From Acetobacteraceae bacterium (GTDB taxonomy: Bacteria > Pseudomonadota > Alphaproteobacteria > Acetobacterales > Acetobacteraceae), in assembly GCA_020853405.1 (NCBI GenBank), contig JADYYZ010000221.1, positions 1-6,439 on the forward strand: a stretch of 6,439 nucleotides of DNA, in the 5' to 3' direction. Of this stretch, positions 5,885-6,439 are shown piece by piece. The notes below the pieces were generated by a model. The model was not told the DNA's origin, did not search any database, and saw nothing but the letters and a program-made list of their open reading frames with translations. How positions within the stretch are numbered: position 1 is the stretch's first letter; every line of letters starts with the position of its first letter. Made by a program: the position numbers and the translations under genes.

Positions 5885-6439
5885 TCATTTCGAACCGGGT
5901 GCCGTTGCCGCGCCCGCGCAGCCCGCCGCAGGCGGGCGGGCTGGCGGTCGCGCTGCGGCAGGTGCTGGCCGATCGCGATGCCGTGTGGTTCGGCTGGTCC
6001 GGCCAGGTCGTCGCGCGCACGTCCGAGCGCGTGGCCGAGCTCGTCCTCGGCCGCACGCGCTATGCGACCATCGACCTTTCGGCCACCGACCATCGGCTGT
6101 TCTACACCGGCTTTTCCAACGGCACGCTGTGGCCGGTGCTGCACTGGCGCATGGGCCTGACCGAATTCCGGCGCGATGAGTATGCCGGCTATCGGGCCGT
6201 GAACCTTCATTTCGCGCAGGCGCTGGCCGGGCTGCTGCGGCCTGATGACGTGATCTGGGTGCACGATTTCCATCTGTTCCCGCTGGCCGCGGAGCTGCGC
6301 CGGCTGGGTTGTCGCCAGCGCATCGGCTTCTTCCTGCACGTGCCGTTCCCCCCGCCCGCGCTGTTCGCCGCGCTGCCGAAGGGCGATGCGCTGCTGCGCG
6401 ACCTTGCATCCTGCTCGCTGATCGGCGTGCAGACCGACC
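5869..6439 (+). CDS. otsA: Alpha,alpha-trehalose-phosphate synthase (UDP-forming), N-terminal part; TTG start
   Basis: The first 190 residues of a GT20 glycosyltransferase that makes trehalose-6-phosphate from UDP-glucose and glucose-6-phosphate; the frame runs off the window end. From TTG 5869 the protein begins MARLVIISNRVP, the standard OtsA opening. The G-loop is AGGLAVAL (22-29). Residues equivalent to E. coli OtsA active-site positions appear at a constant +3 offset: W43 (FGWSG), Y79 and W88 (FYTGFSNGTLWP), D133 (WVHDFHLFPL) and H157 (FLHVPFPPP). R10 matches E. coli R9. The donor-binding C-terminal domain lies beyond the window. It overlaps the GH15 stop by 16 nt. The AGGAGG site and the overlap indicate coupled translation as the third gene of the cassette. 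The rare TTG codon may reduce its output relative to otsB. Confidence 0.95.
   Translation, partial: MARLVIISNRVPLPRPRSPPQAGGLAVALRQVLADRDAVWFGWSGQVVARTSERVAELVLGRTRYATIDLSATDHRLFYTGFSNGTLWPVLHWRMGLTEFRRDEYAGYRAVNLHFAQALAGLLRPDDVIWVHDFHLFPLAAELRRLGCRQRIGFFLHVPFPPPALFAALPKGDALLRDLASCSLIGVQTD

Overview
The window is dense, very GC-rich coding DNA with strong G/C third-position bias. The style (GatB tail, DUF29 protein, orphan family 5 solute-binding protein, otsB-GH15-otsA cassette) suggests an alphaproteobacterium, probably of the Acetobacteraceae/Rhodospirillales type. That assignment is inference from gene content and protein style, not from a marker gene. No RNA gene, insertion sequence, CRISPR array or phage gene is visible, and no gene-free stretch is longer than about 135 bases.

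Left part (1-1620, + strand): the last 53 residues of GatB (tRNA amidotransferase subunit B), then a DUF29 protein of unknown function 21 nt later, then a Fe(II)/2-oxoglutarate dioxygenase closely resembling TfdA (2,4-D dioxygenase family). The dioxygenase has all expected metal and co-substrate residues and an excellent ribosome binding site. Middle (1657-3222, - strand): a secreted family 5 (peptide/nickel/opine type) ABC-transporter solute-binding protein. It is convergent with the dioxygenase, and no permease or ATPase gene is in view.

Right part (3358-6439, + strand): a trehalose cassette of otsB (trehalose-6-phosphate phosphatase), a GH15 glucoamylase/trehalase-like hydrolase, and the first 190 codons of otsA (trehalose-6-phosphate synthase, cut by the window end). 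The three reading frames overlap by 17 and 16 nt, so they are almost certainly one translationally coupled operon. OtsA would make trehalose-6-phosphate from UDP-glucose and glucose-6-phosphate, OtsB would release trehalose, and the GH15 protein could hydrolyse trehalose or a related alpha-glucoside. otsA begins at a TTG codon behind a strong AGGAGG site inside the GH15 gene.

The 135-bp divergent spacer between the solute-binding protein gene and otsB (3223-3357) is the most structured non-coding piece. It contains an 11-bp perfect inverted repeat, repeated CACGAT and TTGCGC units, a TATGAT box on the - strand, and a GGAAC element before otsB that resembles half of an alphaproteobacterial general-stress (EcfG) promoter. 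Nothing here is a clear new system. The best leads are the regulatory spacer, the hydrolase embedded in a synthesis operon, and the unknown substrate of the TfdA-like enzyme.
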